The position numbers and the translations under genes were made by a program. A stretch of 64,000 nucleotides of DNA from Candidatus Roseilinea mizusawaensis (GTDB lineage Bacteria; Chloroflexota; Anaerolineae; J036; Brachytrichaceae), in the NCBI GenBank assembly GCA_016841965.1, contig JAEANN010000022.1, positions 96,734 through 160,733 on the forward strand, written 5' to 3'. Of the stretch, positions 62,965-64,000 are shown in pieces; position 1 is the stretch's first letter, and every line of letters begins with the position of its first letter. Below the pieces are notes generated by a model. That model searched no databases and was not told where the DNA came from. It saw only the letters and a list, made by a program, of their open reading frames with translations.

Positions 62965-64000
62965 ATGAACCTTAAAATCACTGTGCTTGCCGGCGACGGC
63001 ATCGGCCCCGAAGTCACCCGCGAAGCCATCCAGGTGCTGAAAGCACTTGCCAAACGACATCGCCACACGCTGGAACTGGACTACGCCCTGATCGGCGGGA
63101 TTGCCATCGACCGCACCGGCAAACCGCTGCCCGCGGAGACTGTGGCCGCCTGCAAGGCCGCCGACGCCGTGCTGCTCGGCGCAGTGGGCGGCCCCAAGTG
63201 GAGCGACCCGAAAGCCAAAGCGCGCCCGGAACAGGGCTTGCTCGGCATTCGCAAGGCGCTGGGGTTGTTCGCCAACCTGAGGCCGGTGAAAGTGTTCGAT
63301 GCGTTGATCGACGCCTCCACACTTAAGCCAGACACAATCGCCGGCGTGGATGTGATGATCGTGCGCGAGCTAACCGGCGGCGCGTACTTCGGCAAGCCGC
63401 AGGGCCAAAGCGGCAAGCCACCCGCCCGCGAAGCAGTGGACACCACGCGCTACACCGAAACGGAAATCGCGCGCCTGATGCGAATTGCCTTCGACCTGGC
63501 GCGCCAGCGCCGGCGCAAGTTGACCTCGGTGGACAAAGCCAACGTGCTGGCCACCTCGCGCCTGTGGCGCACGGTCGCCCACGAGGTCGCCGCCGAATAT
63601 CCCGATGTGCAATACGAAGATGTATTGGTGGACGCCTGCGCCATGCACCTGATCCGCGCGCCGAAAAACTATGATGTGATCGCCACTGAGAACTTGTTTG
63701 GCGACATTCTCAGTGACGAGGCATCTATGCTGGCCGGCTCGATGGGCATGTTGCCCAGCGCCTCGCTGGGCAACGCGACGAACCGGCACGGACACCGGCG
63801 CGGGCTGTACGAGCCGATCCACGGCAGCGCGCCGGACATCGCCGGCCAGGGCGTCGCCAACCCGCTCGCCACCATCCTGAGCTGCGCCATGATGCTGCGC
63901 TGGTCGTTCGGCCTGGAGGAAGAAGCCGCGCGCATCGAACAAGCAGTCGAGCGCGCGCTGAACGACGGCCTGCGCTGCAAGGATATCGCCTCGCCCGGCG
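62965..64000 (+). CDS. leuB: 3-isopropylmalate dehydrogenase (3' end cut by window end)
   Basis: 345 codons are visible from the ATG at 62965, and the frame is open at the window end; families are usually 350-365 long, so only a few residues are missing. LeuB oxidises 3-isopropylmalate with NAD+ in leucine synthesis. [20 protein letters not shown] opens the protein. [60 protein letters not shown] with catalytic Lys, and [20 protein letters not shown] with the metal Asp pair follow. The late [20 protein letters not shown] gives the NAD+ specificity loop. No other leu gene is in the window. Confidence 0.96.
   Translation, partial: MNLKITVLAGDGIGPEVTREAIQVLKALAKRHRHTLELDYALIGGIAIDRTGKPLPAETVAACKAADAVLLGAVGGPKWSDPKAKARPEQGLLGIRKALGLFANLRPVKVFDALIDASTLKPDTIAGVDVMIVRELTGGAYFGKPQGQSGKPPAREAVDTTRYTETEIARLMRIAFDLARQRRRKLTSVDKANVLATSRLWRTVAHEVAAEYPDVQYEDVLVDACAMHLIRAPKNYDVIATENLFGDILSDEASMLAGSMGMLPSASLGNATNRHGHRRGLYEPIHGSAPDIAGQGVANPLATILSCAMMLRWSFGLEEEAARIEQAVERALNDGLRCKDIASPG

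Overview
The window reads like an ordinary chromosomal segment of a GC-rich, non-model bacterium. The best fit is the phylum Chloroflexota, in the Anaerolineae/Thermofonsia/Roseilinea neighbourhood. This is inferred from the overall protein flavour, a dcw cluster of the Chloroflexi type, Rex, SpoVS without other sporulation genes, DUF2085, two large GT-C-like glycosyltransferases with an extra C-terminal domain, and a CrtY-type lycopene cyclase. No rRNA, CRISPR array, transposase, integrase or phage gene was found. The one tRNA is tRNA-Gly(TCC).

Layout. Positions 1-15184 (minus strand) hold a nearly complete division and cell-wall (dcw) cluster, transcribed as mraZ-rsmH-ftsL-ftsI-murF-mraY-murD-ftsW-murG-cvpA-murC-murB-ddl-ftsQ (ftsQ is cut by the window start). 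murE is missing from its usual place between ftsI and murF. A promoter and a three-repeat MraZ operator lie directly upstream of mraZ. Positions 15.5-20.4 kb hold two paralogous secreted proteins, a DMT permease with a MerR-type promoter in front, a coiled-coil membrane protein and a glutaminyl cyclase. Positions 20.6-25.4 kb hold cysE/cysK, ribokinase, SpoVS, uridine phosphorylase and an isoprenylcysteine-methyltransferase-like protein. Positions 25.5-31 kb hold a Zn-peptidase, a two-TM/YtxH pair and a metal-homeostasis operon (DtxR-like regulator plus P1B-type ATPase) with a clear promoter and a perfect 21-bp operator. Positions 31-43 kb hold a secreted hydrolase, two polytopic glycosyltransferases, rpsT, a Nuo/Mrp-like membrane subunit, DUF2085, a minimal metallopeptidase, Rex, a CPBP protease and an EamA permease. 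Positions 43-52 kb hold superoxide dismutase, a ferredoxin, PhoU plus a Rieske protein, an aldo/keto reductase, DUF302, a PhyH-like dioxygenase, a large FtsX-type permease and a TPR protein. Positions 52-64 kb hold a GH38 alpha-mannosidase, DUF2256, GyrI-like and NTF2-like proteins, mtnA, a hydrolase, a lycopene cyclase, typA, a SpoU methyltransferase, tRNA-Gly and leuB (cut by the window end).

No clearly new multi-gene system is visible. The most unusual signal is in the DNA itself. Short tandem arrays, most with a 7-bp period and some with 8, 9 or 13 bp, sit in many of the small gaps between genes. Several run through the stop codon of the upstream gene, one encodes the N-terminus of MurD, and one lies in frame inside a glycosyltransferase. 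This resembles the heptamer STRR repeats of cyanobacteria, but the unit sequence differs from locus to locus. Second in interest is a 248-bp overlap of ftsW and murG that coincides with a roughly 45-residue insertion in MurG.
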